Shown here: piece after piece, positions 24,428-32,429 of the stretch | Numbering within the stretch: the first letter of the stretch is position 1 | Layout: each line of letters begins with the position of its first letter | Assembly (NCBI RefSeq): GCF_020873875.1 | Contig: NZ_JAHWGU010000007.1 | Coordinates: 186,001-250,000 of the forward strand | Direction: 5' to 3' | Source of the DNA: Actinoplanes sp. DH11 | GTDB lineage: Bacteria > Actinomycetota > Actinomycetes > Mycobacteriales > Micromonosporaceae | Length of the DNA: 64,000 nucleotides | Made by a program: the position numbers and the translations under genes | The notes under the pieces: model-generated | Database searches by the model: none | Told to the model about the DNA's origin: nothing | What the model saw: only the letters and a program-made list of their open reading frames with translations

Positions 24428-26614
24428 TCAGCTGGTCAGGACCACCAGCTCGCGGGTCGCGCGGGTCATCGCGACGTACCGGTCGACCGCCCCTTCGATA
24501 CCGTCACCGAACCGCTGCGGGTTGATCAAAATCACGAGATCGAACTCCAGCCCCTTGGCGAGGGCAGGCGTCAGCGACCGTACGCCTGGCCGCTCCGCGA
24601 AGCCCGGATCCCCGATGACGCAGGCGACGCCGTCGCCGAAACTCGCCAGCACCGCCTCCAGATCGCCGGCCCGGCCGTGCCGCACCGGCACCCCACCGGC
24701 CCGGATCGAGGTGGGCACGTTCGCGTCCGGCAGCACCGCCCGGATCACCGGTTCCGCCTCCGCCATCACCTCCCGCGGCGTGCGGTAGTTGACGGTCAGC
24801 GACGCCAGCTCGATCCGGTCCAGCCCGGCCCGGCCCAGCCGCTGCTCCCACGACTCGGTGAACCCGTGCCGGGCCTGCGCCCGGTCCCCCACAACGGTGA
24901 AACTGCGCGACGGGCAGCGCCGCAGCAGCATCTGCCACTGCGCGTCGGTGAGTTCCTGCGCCTCGTCGACGACGACGTGCGCGAACGGACCGGCCAGCGC
25001 GTCCGGGTCGGCCGCCGGCAGACCCGCGTCGTCGACCAGTACGTCACGCAGGTCGTTCTGCACCAGCATCGCCATCAGCCCCTCACCGTCGTCGTGCACC
25101 CGCGACTCGAGCAGGTCGTCGATGACCGTCTCCATCCGCGCCCGCTGCGCCGCCACGGCGGCACCGCGCTGCCGGTCACGCTGCTCCGCCCCGGCGTCGC
25201 CGAGCCGGTGCCGGGCGGCGTCCAGCAGCGGCAGGTCCGCCACCGTCCACGCCTGGGCATCGGCGCGGCGCAACAGCCCGACCTCGTCGGCGGACAGCCA
25301 GGGCGCGCACCGCCGCAGATAGGCCGGCACCGACCACAGGTCACCGACCACGTCGGCGGCGGACAGCATCGGCCACGCCCGGTTCAGCGCCGCCCGCAAC
25401 TCGCGGCTGCGGCTCAGGTCGGTGCCGTGCTTCTCGGCCAGGATCGCCACCAGCTCTTCGAAGATCGGCTCCCGGGCCTCGTTGTGCGGGATGCCGGACG
25501 CCGCGTCGAAGGCCTCGGCCCAGTCGGCGGCACCGACGCGCACCCCGGCCACCGTCATCGGCTGCGGCGGCTCCTCGTGGAACCGGACCGCCGCCTCGAC
25601 GGCCCCGGCCATCGCCGCCGACGACTTCAGCGCGGCCACGGCCGGGTCGGGCTCCTCCAGGGCACGAGCACCTTCGGGTACGAGATCCCGCAGCGTGCAC
25701 GTCTGCACGTCGTCCTCGCCGAGGCTGGGCAGGACATCCTGCACGTACGCCAGGTAGGGCTCGTGCGGCCCGACGAACAGCACGCCACCGCGCCGTGCGC
25801 CCAGCCGCGGATCGGAGTAGAGCAGGTACGCCGTACGGTGCAGCGCCACCACCGTCTTACCGGTGCCCGGCCCGCCGTCCACGACAAGCGTGCCCCGGGA
25901 CCCGGCCCGGATGATCGCGTCCTGGTCGGCCTGGATGGTGCCGAGCACGTCACGCATCCGCCCCGACCGGACCCCACCGAGGCTGGCGACGAACGCCGAC
26001 TGGTCGTCCAGCGCCGCCGCGTGCCCGGCGAAGTTGTCCGCGTCGAACACCTCGTCCCAGTAGTCGGTGACCCGGCCACCCGTCCACCGGTAGCGCCGCC
26101 GGAACACCACCCCCATCGGGTTGGCGTGGGTGGCGCCGAAGAACGGTTCCGCCGCCGGTGACCGCCAGTCCAGCAGCAACCGGCGCCCGTCACCGTCGGT
26201 GAGCCCACGCCGGCCGATGAAGACCGGCTCCGGCTCGTCGGCGAGCACCACCTGCCCCAGGCACAGGTCCACCCCGAACCGCTCCAGCATCCGCAGCCGC
26301 CCGGTCAGCCGGCGCACCTCGTCGTCGCGGTCCACCGCCTGGCGCCCCTTGCCGGCGGGCGCCCGGCGCACCGCCTCGAGGCGCCCGGTGAGGTCCGCGG
26401 CCGACCGGTCCAGGCTCTCCGCGATCGCGGTGAAGTGCTTCTCGTCCCCGGCGATCAGCGCGGGGTCCGCCTTGGCCGCCAGCTTCGCCGGCAGGGCGAA
26501 CAGGCTCCCACTCCCCCGGTGGCCGGCTTCGGCGCCGTTCCCCATGATTCGGTCGGTCGACAACGGCATCAGCGATGACCCCCACACCTGCGGCAACATG
26601 GCTTGAGCAGCCAT
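24428..26614 (-). CDS. helR: HelR-like RNA polymerase recycling ATPase (UvrD-like, HelD class)
   Basis: A protein of 728 residues built like HelR/HelD. It has an N-terminal coiled-coil arm (about 40-120), then the motor start LGTIQADQDAIIR and Walker A GGPGTGKT (247-254), a long inserted domain, and VVVDEAQELTDAQW (Walker B), VVGDRAQARHG, LTVNYRTPREVM, and a C-terminal KGLEFDLVILINP and YVAMTRATRELVVL. HelR displaces rifamycins from stalled RNA polymerase and gives tolerance in actinomycetes. A rifamycin-associated palindrome lies 14 bp before the ATG. Downstream in-frame ATGs (26569 and 26545) are alternatives. The substrate is RNA polymerase rather than DNA, by family knowledge. Confidence 0.9.
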   Translation of the reverse strand: MAAQAMLPQVWGSSLMPLSTDRIMGNGAEAGHRGSGSLFALPAKLAAKADPALIAGDEKHFTAIAESLDRSAADLTGRLEAVRRAPAGKGRQAVDRDDEVRRLTGRLRMLERFGVDLCLGQVVLADEPEPVFIGRRGLTDGDGRRLLLDWRSPAAEPFFGATHANPMGVVFRRRYRWTGGRVTDYWDEVFDADNFAGHAAALDDQSAFVASLGGVRSGRMRDVLGTIQADQDAIIRAGSRGTLVVDGGPGTGKTVVALHRTAYLLYSDPRLGARRGGVLFVGPHEPYLAYVQDVLPSLGEDDVQTCTLRDLVPEGARALEEPDPAVAALKSSAAMAGAVEAAVRFHEEPPQPMTVAGVRVGAADWAEAFDAASGIPHNEAREPIFEELVAILAEKHGTDLSRSRELRAALNRAWPMLSAADVVGDLWSVPAYLRRCAPWLSADEVGLLRRADAQAWTVADLPLLDAARHRLGDAGAEQRDRQRGAAVAAQRARMETVIDDLLESRVHDDGEGLMAMLVQNDLRDVLVDDAGLPAADPDALAGPFAHVVVDEAQELTDAQWQMLLRRCPSRSFTVVGDRAQARHGFTESWEQRLGRAGLDRIELASLTVNYRTPREVMAEAEPVIRAVLPDANVPTSIRAGGVPVRHGRAGDLEAVLASFGDGVACVIGDPGFAERPGVRSLTPALAKGLEFDLVILINPQRFGDGIEGAVDRYVAMTRATRELVVLTS

Positions 26615-26628
26615 TTTGCGCCAGATAT

Positions 26629-26649
26629 GGGGTCTTGCGGCAAGGCCCC
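26629..26649. promoter_or_regulatory. Rifamycin-associated element (RAE)-like palindrome before helR
   Basis: A 21-bp near-perfect palindrome: GGGG-N-CTTGC-N-GCAAG-N-CCCC. It matches, as far as I recall it, the element found upstream of rifamycin-inactivating genes and helR in actinomycetes. A TATAAC hexamer on the minus strand near 26656-26661 could be the -10 box, placing the element at the transcription start. Confidence 0.85.
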
Positions 26650-26767
26650 TACTGTGTTATATGTTAGTTACGGCGGAGAGCGGGCTGTTGTCCCTCCGCC
26701 GGGTCGCAGGCTCCGGCAAGCATCCCGGTCGATCCCTCACCCGGGCGTCGCTGTGCTCGGCCCGGAT

Positions 26768-28051
26768 CTACAGCAGACCCGCGAGCAACCCCGCCGCCGC
26801 CTCCGGATGATCGGCGGCCAGCAGGCCGGCTGCCGCCAGGACGTACTCCTCGTCCACCACCGTCCGGGCCCGCTCGGGCAGCTTCCACCCGCCGGCCAGG
26901 TCGCCGAGCACTGCGCTCAGCACGTGGTGGCCGCCGCCGTGCCGCAGCACACCGCCGGAACCGATCACCAGGCGTACGTCGCGCAGGTCGCGCCCCCCGG
27001 TGCGCGGCTGCCCGGGACCGGCCGCATGACCCCGCGCGTGCCGCCGCAACGCGATCACCGCCGCCGCGGCCGCCAGCCCACGATCATCCGGCACGGAAGC
27101 CGGCCCTGCAGCCGGCCCGGAAGCCGGCGGCGGCAGCAGGGCGTCCAGCTTCTCGGCGGCCGCCGCCGCCCGCGTTCCGGCCGCGCCCACCGCCACCCCC
27201 AGATCGCCCTCCACCGTGCGGGAGCGCCACAACGTCCCCGCCACGTCACGCCGCGGCCCGGCGGAGGCTTCCGCATCGGGGACGAGCGCCGAGTACACGT
27301 CGGTGGTGGCCCCGCCCACGTCCACGACCAGCACGCCGTAGCCGGTCAGGTCGGCGAGTGCCTCCACGCCGGCCAGGACCGCGTCCGGGGTGGCGGCCCG
27401 CACCAGGCAACCGAACCGGGGACCCCGCGACAGCCGCTTGCCGCCGATCACGTGACGCAGGAACACTTCGCGGATCGCGGCGCGGGCGGGCAGCGGGTCG
27501 AGGACGCCGATGCGGGGCAGCACGTTGCCGGTGGCGGTGACCGGGACGCCGCGGGCGGTGAGGGCGGCGACGGCGTCGGGGCGGGCGTCGGCGTTGCCGG
27601 CCACGACGACGGGGACGCGCAGGCGGGCGGCGGCCAGGCGCTGGGCGTTGTGCAGCAGGGTGTCGCCGTCGCCGCCGTCGGTGCCGCCGACCAGCAGCAG
27701 CACGTCGGGGCGGGCGGCGCGGACCGCTGCCACCGCGGCGCCGTCGAGCCGGCCCGCGGCGACGTGCACGACCTGGGCGCCGGCGGACAACCCGACGCGG
27801 TGGCCGGCCTCGGCGGTGACCAGTTGCTCGTACCCGATGACCGCCAGCCGCAGCCCGCCACCGGCCGAGGAGCACACGAGCAGGTCGTCGCCGCCGCCCA
27901 CGGCGTCGACGGCGGCGTCCAGGCCGGCAAGCACGTCACTGGCCGCGGTGGTGCGGACCTCGGCCCGGCGGATCAGGCGCGCGCCGGCCAGGTCGATCTT
28001 GGCGGCTTTGGTGTACGTGGACCCGACGTCCACACAGACCACGGACGGCAC
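26768..28051 (-). CDS. MutL-type reactivase for the B12-dependent lysine aminomutase
   Basis: A protein of 427 residues of the glutamate mutase MutL family: an actin/Hsp70-like ATPase beginning VVCVDVGSTYTKAAKID (phosphate-1 motif), then LLLVGGTDGGDGDTLLHNAQ, LVVDVGGATTDVYS (phosphate-2) and LVIGSGGVLRHGG (adenosine motif). Such proteins accompany adenosylcobalamin-dependent aminomutases and are thought to swap damaged cofactor from inactivated enzyme. Here the partner would be KamDE. The GTG start follows the kal stop with a 1-bp gap. A proline/alanine-rich stretch (PPPASGPAAGPAS) interrupts the C-terminal half. It is the last gene of the operon. Confidence 0.87.
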   Translation of the reverse strand: MPSVVCVDVGSTYTKAAKIDLAGARLIRRAEVRTTAASDVLAGLDAAVDAVGGGDDLLVCSSAGGGLRLAVIGYEQLVTAEAGHRVGLSAGAQVVHVAAGRLDGAAVAAVRAARPDVLLLVGGTDGGDGDTLLHNAQRLAAARLRVPVVVAGNADARPDAVAALTARGVPVTATGNVLPRIGVLDPLPARAAIREVFLRHVIGGKRLSRGPRFGCLVRAATPDAVLAGVEALADLTGYGVLVVDVGGATTDVYSALVPDAEASAGPRRDVAGTLWRSRTVEGDLGVAVGAAGTRAAAAAEKLDALLPPPASGPAAGPASVPDDRGLAAAAAVIALRRHARGHAAGPGQPRTGGRDLRDVRLVIGSGGVLRHGGGHHVLSAVLGDLAGGWKLPERARTVVDEEYVLAAAGLLAADHPEAAAGLLAGLL

Positions 28052-28052
28052 G

Positions 28053-28436
28053 TCACTGCCCGGCCGGGCCGACCGGCCCGGCCGGGACGACCACCGTGCC
28101 GACCGCCGTGACCGCCACGATCGGCTCGTCCAGGACCCGCGCCGACGACCCGCCGGTGCCCCGGCAGACGACTGTGGACGTGAACTCGATGCGCCGCGAC
28201 CGGGTGCCCATGTGCACCACCGTGGCGGTCACCTCGAGCACGTCGCCGGCTTGCACGGGCGCCTTGAACTGCACGTCGGAGTAGGACGCGAACAGGCCTT
28301 CGTCGCCGTCGAGCCGGATGCACACCTCCGTGGCGACGTCGCCGAACAGGCCGAGCGAGTACGCCCCGTCGACCAGGTTCCCGGCGTAGTGGGCGTGCGC
28401 GTACGGCACGTACCGCCGGTGCGTGACAGTGATCAT
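28053..28436 (-). CDS. kal: 3-aminobutyryl-CoA ammonia-lyase (hotdog fold)
   Basis: A 127-residue single-hotdog protein. RRYVPYAHAHYAGNLVDGAYSLGLFGDVATEV and DVQFKAPVQAGDVLEVTATVVHMGTRSRRIEF match the lysine-fermentation ammonia-lyase that converts L-3-aminobutyryl-CoA to crotonyl-CoA and ammonia. The assignment rests on both sequence and context, because hotdog thioesterases look alike. Its ATG overlaps the kamE stop (ATGA), and the reactivase gene begins one base after its own stop. Confidence 0.85.
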   Translation of the reverse strand: MITVTHRRYVPYAHAHYAGNLVDGAYSLGLFGDVATEVCIRLDGDEGLFASYSDVQFKAPVQAGDVLEVTATVVHMGTRSRRIEFTSTVVCRGTGGSSARVLDEPIVAVTAVGTVVVPAGPVGPAGQ

Positions 28437-29167
28437 GAAGGGCTCCCGACGAGGGCGTGCACGAGGTAGGACGCCACCTCGCGCGGGGTGGTGCCGCGGC
28501 CGAAGATGCGGTCGACGCCGAGTTCGGCGGTCATCAGTTCGTCGAACCGCGGGCCGCCGACGATCAGCAGCGGCCGCCGGTCGGCGGGCAGCGCCTCCCG
28601 GAACGCGGCCGACATGGCCCGGGTGTTCTGCAGGTGCGCGTCGCGCTGGGTGACGACCTGGGACACCAGCACGGCGTCGGCGCGGCGTTCCCGGGCGGTC
28701 TCGACCAGGTCGGGCACCGACACCTGGGCGCCCATGTTGGTGACCGACAGCTCGGAGTAGTACTCCAGGCCCTTCTCACCGGCGATGCCCTTGAGGTTGA
28801 GGATGGCGTCGATGCCCACGGTGTGCGCGTCGGTGCCGATGCAGGCGCCGACCACGGTGAGCCGCCGCCGCAGCCCCCGCTTGATCGCCGCGTTGATCTC
28901 CTTGGCGCTCAGCAGCGGATAGTCGCGTTCGACGACCTGCACCGTGCCGGTGTCGACGAGATGCGTGACCTTGCCGTAGACGACGAAGAACGTGTACCCG
29001 TCGCCCATCTGCTTGGCGTGCACCAGCATCGCCGGGTCCATGCCCATCTTGCCGGCCAGTTGCAGCGCGGCACCCTCGGCGCGTTTGTCGTGCGGCAGCG
29101 GCAGCGTGAACGACAGCTGCACCATGCCGTCACCCGTGGTGTCCCCATAAGGGCGCACAACGCTCAT
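28433..29167 (-). CDS. kamE: Lysine 5,6-aminomutase, beta subunit
   Basis: A protein of 244 residues. The cobalamin-binding DAHTVG motif has its ligand His at residue 115. A lysine 11 positions later (Lys126, in ILNLKG) sits exactly where the Clostridium enzyme has His133 and the PLP-binding Lys144. The Rossmann-like B12 domain continues through VSVPDLVETARERRADAVLVSQVV and LLIVGGPRFD. With KamD it moves the terminal amino group of beta-lysine from C6 to C5. The start ATG at 29167 has GGAGG 7 bp upstream, lying inside the duplicated 77-bp unit; an earlier in-frame ATG at 29200 lies in that unit and is not part of the conserved protein. Confidence 0.93.
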   Translation of the reverse strand: MSVVRPYGDTTGDGMVQLSFTLPLPHDKRAEGAALQLAGKMGMDPAMLVHAKQMGDGYTFFVVYGKVTHLVDTGTVQVVERDYPLLSAKEINAAIKRGLRRRLTVVGACIGTDAHTVGIDAILNLKGIAGEKGLEYYSELSVTNMGAQVSVPDLVETARERRADAVLVSQVVTQRDAHLQNTRAMSAAFREALPADRRPLLIVGGPRFDELMTAELGVDRIFGRGTTPREVASYLVHALVGSPS

Positions 29168-29244
29168 GCCGTCACCTCCGCTGCGCTCCGGCGCCGACAT
29201 GAGTCCACCACTGAGCTGACCGATTCGCTCGCAAGCTCGCTCAT
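29164..29244 (-). CDS. 26-codon mini-ORF, second copy, overlapping the kamE start
   Basis: Identical in sequence to the first copy. The ATG overlaps the stop of copy 1 (ATGA), and its own TGA overlaps the kamE ATG in the same way. GGAGG lies 7 bp upstream. The peptide begins MSELASESVSS and ends SAAEVTA. It may matter only as a translational bridge; whether the peptide is stable is unknown. Confidence 0.4.
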   Translation of the reverse strand: MSELASESVSSVVDSCRRRSAAEVTA

Positions 29245-29321
29245 GCCGTCACCTCCGCTGCGCTCCGGCGCCGACATGAGTCCACCACTGAGCTGACCGA
29301 TTCGCTCGCAAGCTCGCTCAT
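29241..29321 (-). CDS. 26-codon mini-ORF, first copy, overlapping the kamD stop
   Basis: The ATG overlaps the kamD TGA (ATGA). It encodes a short Ser/Arg/Ala-rich peptide (MSELASESVSS to SAAEVTA) with no recognisable domain, and stops in an ATGA overlap with the second copy. It is probably translated by ribosomes finishing kamD. Confidence 0.4.
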   Translation of the reverse strand: MSELASESVSSVVDSCRRRSAAEVTA

Positions 29322-30874
29322 GCTTCCGCCTCCAGCAGCTCGGTGACCGGGTTGAAGTAGCCGTCGGCGTGCCGGGCGACGCCGTCGAGGCCTTTGCCGC
29401 GGTCGGCGGGGCGTTTCATGATGCCGAACGTGCCGTCGGCGATGGCGTCGAGCAGGGTTTCGTCGACGATGCGTTCCAGCAGGCCGACGGCCTCGCCGAG
29501 AACCCGGGCGGCGCGCTCGCGGATGAACGGGCCGGGCTGGAAGTCCTCGTGCAGGTTGCCGGCGCCGCCGAGCACGTACCGCACGTTCTGCAGGGCGATG
29601 TCCCGGTCGGACAGCCACGGCGTGACCACGGCCTCGGTCATCATGCCGACCAGCAGGATGCCCTGGCCGGTCAGCGCGCCGGCCAGGTTGAAGAACCCGT
29701 CGAGCAGGTTGCCGCGGAACACGTCACCGGTCATGTGCTTGGTCGGCGGCATCCATTTCAGCGGCGCGTCCGGGAACAACTCCCGGGCCAGCAGCGCGTG
29801 CGCGAGCTCCAGCCGGAACGAGTCCGGCAGATCCGGGTTGATCTCGAAGGCGTGCCCGAGCCCGAGCTGCCAGTCGCGCAGGCCGGCCTCGTGGGCGAAG
29901 AACTCGTTGAGCAGCTGCGACACCGTGACGGTGTGCGCGGCCTCGACGGCGTCGGCGGTGGTCAGGTAGTTGTCCTCGCCGGTGTTGATGATGATCCCGG
30001 CGCGGGCGTGCACCTGCCGGGAGAACCGCTGGTCGACGAAGGTGCGGATCGGGTTGATGTCGCGGAACAGGATGCCGTACATCGAGTCGTTGAGCATCAT
30101 GTCGAGCCGTTCCAGCCCGGCCATCGCCGCCATCTCCGGCATGCACAGCCCGGAGGCGTAGTTGGTCAGCCGGATGTAGCGGCCCAGCTCCTTGGACGTC
30201 TCGTCGAGGGCGGCCCGCATCAGCCGGAAGTTCTCCTGCGTGGCGTAGGTGCCGGCGAACCCCTCGCGGGTGGCGCCCTCGGGCACGTAGTCCAGCAGCG
30301 ACTGCCCGGTGGAGCGGATCACCGCGATGATGTCCGCCCCGGCCCGGGCCGCGGCCTGCGCCTGCGGGATGTCCTCGTAGATGTCCCCGGTCGCGACGAT
30401 CAGGTAGATCCACGGGCGCTGCTTCGGATCCCCGTACCTCTTGATCATCCGATCTCGCTCGGCCCGCCGCCGATCGACGGCCTTCAGGCCCGCACGCGCC
30501 GCCCGCGTCGCCGCGCGCCGGGCCGCCGCCAGGGGCGCCCGGCGCTCGGGAAGGGTGAACCGCACCGAACCGGCGGCCGCCTTCTGCGCCAGGGTGGTCA
30601 GATCCTCCACGCCGGCCTCGGTGAGGGCGTGGAAGGCCGGGATCGCCACCCCGTGCTCCAGGCCGACATCGGCGCGCACCGCGTCGACCAGGCGGTTCAC
30701 CCACGGGATGCCGTCCGGGTCGGCGCCCGTCACCCCGGCCAGCCGCAGCACCGCCCGCTCCACCGACACGGTCGTGTGCGACCGCGCCAGGTCGACGACG
30801 GGCTGCCCGGCTCGCGCGGCGAGCGCCCGTGCCCGCGCCACGACGCGCGGATCCAGATCCAGCTTCCCGGCCAC
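29318..30874 (-). CDS. kamD: Lysine 5,6-aminomutase, alpha subunit
   Basis: A protein of 518 residues, the normal length for KamD. It has the PLP/adenosylcobalamin TIM-barrel with ERDRMIKRYGDPKQRPWIYLIVATGDIYEDIPQA, GADIIAVIRSTGQSLLDYVPEGAT, GTYATQENFRLMR, and the C-terminal KWMPPTKHMTGDVFRGNLLDGFFNLA block, all typical of the family. It works with KamE, which holds the cobalamin. The start is GTG, 12 bp after the amidohydrolase stop. The stop overlaps the first mini-ORF of the duplicated unit. Confidence 0.95.
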   Translation of the reverse strand: MAGKLDLDPRVVARARALAARAGQPVVDLARSHTTVSVERAVLRLAGVTGADPDGIPWVNRLVDAVRADVGLEHGVAIPAFHALTEAGVEDLTTLAQKAAAGSVRFTLPERRAPLAAARRAATRAARAGLKAVDRRRAERDRMIKRYGDPKQRPWIYLIVATGDIYEDIPQAQAAARAGADIIAVIRSTGQSLLDYVPEGATREGFAGTYATQENFRLMRAALDETSKELGRYIRLTNYASGLCMPEMAAMAGLERLDMMLNDSMYGILFRDINPIRTFVDQRFSRQVHARAGIIINTGEDNYLTTADAVEAAHTVTVSQLLNEFFAHEAGLRDWQLGLGHAFEINPDLPDSFRLELAHALLARELFPDAPLKWMPPTKHMTGDVFRGNLLDGFFNLAGALTGQGILLVGMMTEAVVTPWLSDRDIALQNVRYVLGGAGNLHEDFQPGPFIRERAARVLGEAVGLLERIVDETLLDAIADGTFGIMKRPADRGKGLDGVARHADGYFNPVTELLEAEA

Positions 30875-30886
30875 AGTCCCTGCTCC

Positions 30887-32425
30887 CTACTCCTCGAAAA
30901 TCGTCTCGCCGCGCAGCACGGTGCGCCGGCAGACCGGCCGCTGCGGCACCGCGCCGTCGACGTCCGGCAGCAGCGCCGGCAGACCGTCCTGCACCCCGCC
31001 CGGGGTGTCCCAGGTCGCGAACGTGGCCTGCGCGCCCGGCGCCAGCACCCCCGCGTCACCGACCGCCGCGGCCCGCCAGCCGCCCCGGCTGCTCGCCGCG
31101 AACGCCGCCCGCACGCTCATCCGGTAGACCGGGTTGCGCGGCGCCGCCGCGGCCAGCACCACCGCCCACGGGTCCAGCGCGGTGACCGGCGAGTCCGAGC
31201 CGAACGCCAGGGCCACCCCTGTCGCGTGCATCGCCCCGATCGGGTTGGTGGCCAGGGCCCGCTCGACGCCGAGGCGCTGCGCGTACATCCGGTCGGTGCC
31301 GCCCCACAGCGCGTCGAAGACCGGCTGCACCGAGGCGATCACCCCGAATTCGACCATCCGCGCGATCATCGCCTTGTCGATCAGCTCGACGTGCTCGATG
31401 CGGTGGCTGCCGTCGCGCAACCGGTCCACGCCGACCTGCTTCGCCGCGATCGCGAAGCCCTCCAGCACGGTCTCGATGGCGGCGTCGCCGATCGCGTGGA
31501 AGCCGCCCTGGAACCCGATCCGCACGCAGTCCAGCAGGTGCTCGCCGACCTGCTCGGCGGTGAGGAACGCCTCGCCGCAGCCGTGGTCGCCGTCGAGGTA
31601 GGGCTGCCGCACCGACGCCGTACGCGACCCGAGAGCCCCGTCGGCGTAGAGGTCGCCGGCCGCGCCGTGCGCGTGCAGGTCCCGGGCCCGCTCGGCGCCA
31701 CCGAGCTCCCCCCAGTAGCCGAACACCTGCGGCAGGCCCTGCCCGGACAGCGCCAGCACCGACGCGAAGTCGGCCTCGCTGGAGGTGCCCGGCCCGCCGC
31801 ACTCGTGCACCGCGGCGATGCCCGCCGCGGCAGCCCGGCGCAGCGCCGTCGTCTGCGCCGCCGTGCGCTGCGCGGCCGTCAGCGAGCCGAGCGCGACCGC
31901 CCGGACGGCGTGGTGCGCCTGCTCGCGCACCCAGCCCGACGCGTCGTACCCGGCCACCCCGGCCGCGGCCGGCAGCAGCGCCGACGAGGCCAGCGCCGAG
32001 TGCACCGACGCCTGCGACAGGTAGACGCGCCGGCCACCGGCGGCCCGGTCCAGCTCGGCCGCGACCGGCGGCGTCTGCTCGGCCCAGGTCGACTCGTCCC
32101 AGCCGTGCCCGTGCACCACGCCGTCGGCCGGGCGGGTGGCCGCGAACGCGGCGACCGCGTCGAGCAGTTCACCCGCCGAGCGCACCCCGGACAGGTCGAG
32201 GCCGTCGAAGGCCAGGCCGGTGTCGGTGGCGTGCAGGTGCGCGTCGACGAAGGCCGGCGTGACGAGGGCGCCGTCCAGGTCGACGGTGCGGTCGGCGGCG
32301 GGCGCGTCGGCGCTCTGGCCGAGCCACGCGATCCGGCCGTCGCGGACCAGCATCGCGGTGGCGCGCGGGTCGGCGGCGGAGTAGAAGCGTCCGTTGAGGT
32401 AGCGAACCGAGGGAAGTTCCGTCAT
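30887..32425 (-). CDS. YtcJ-like amidohydrolase inside the lysine cluster
   Basis: A metal-dependent hydrolase of 512 residues from the amidohydrolase superfamily. It has TPAFVDAHLHATDTG (first HxH metal site), DGSHRIEHVELID and GFHAIGDAAIE (histidine ligands), and FGSDSPVTALDPW (final aspartate). The composite resembles YtcJ and N-substituted formamide deformylases, which remove formyl or acyl groups from amines. Its place between kdd (4 bp before its ATG) and kamD (12 bp after its stop) argues for a role with an amine or N-acylated intermediate of lysine degradation, but this is inference. The ATG at 32425 fits the family; an upstream frame extension to 32464 does not. Confidence 0.85.
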   Translation of the reverse strand: MTELPSVRYLNGRFYSAADPRATAMLVRDGRIAWLGQSADAPAADRTVDLDGALVTPAFVDAHLHATDTGLAFDGLDLSGVRSAGELLDAVAAFAATRPADGVVHGHGWDESTWAEQTPPVAAELDRAAGGRRVYLSQASVHSALASSALLPAAAGVAGYDASGWVREQAHHAVRAVALGSLTAAQRTAAQTTALRRAAAAGIAAVHECGGPGTSSEADFASVLALSGQGLPQVFGYWGELGGAERARDLHAHGAAGDLYADGALGSRTASVRQPYLDGDHGCGEAFLTAEQVGEHLLDCVRIGFQGGFHAIGDAAIETVLEGFAIAAKQVGVDRLRDGSHRIEHVELIDKAMIARMVEFGVIASVQPVFDALWGGTDRMYAQRLGVERALATNPIGAMHATGVALAFGSDSPVTALDPWAVVLAAAAPRNPVYRMSVRAAFAASSRGGWRAAAVGDAGVLAPGAQATFATWDTPGGVQDGLPALLPDVDGAVPQRPVCRRTVLRGETIFEE

Positions 32426-32429
32426 GGCG

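Larger units (their letters stand above)
29161..29323. repeat. 77-bp tandem duplication between kamD and kamE
   Basis: Two exact copies (29161-29237 and 29238-29314) plus a 9-bp start of a third copy. On the minus strand each unit begins ATGAGCGAGCTTGCG and ends GCGGAGGTGACGGC, so each brings its own start codon and its own GGAGG ribosome binding site. Because the encoded mini-ORF is 81 bp long, every copy ends in an ATGA overlap with the next start. Confidence 0.95.
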
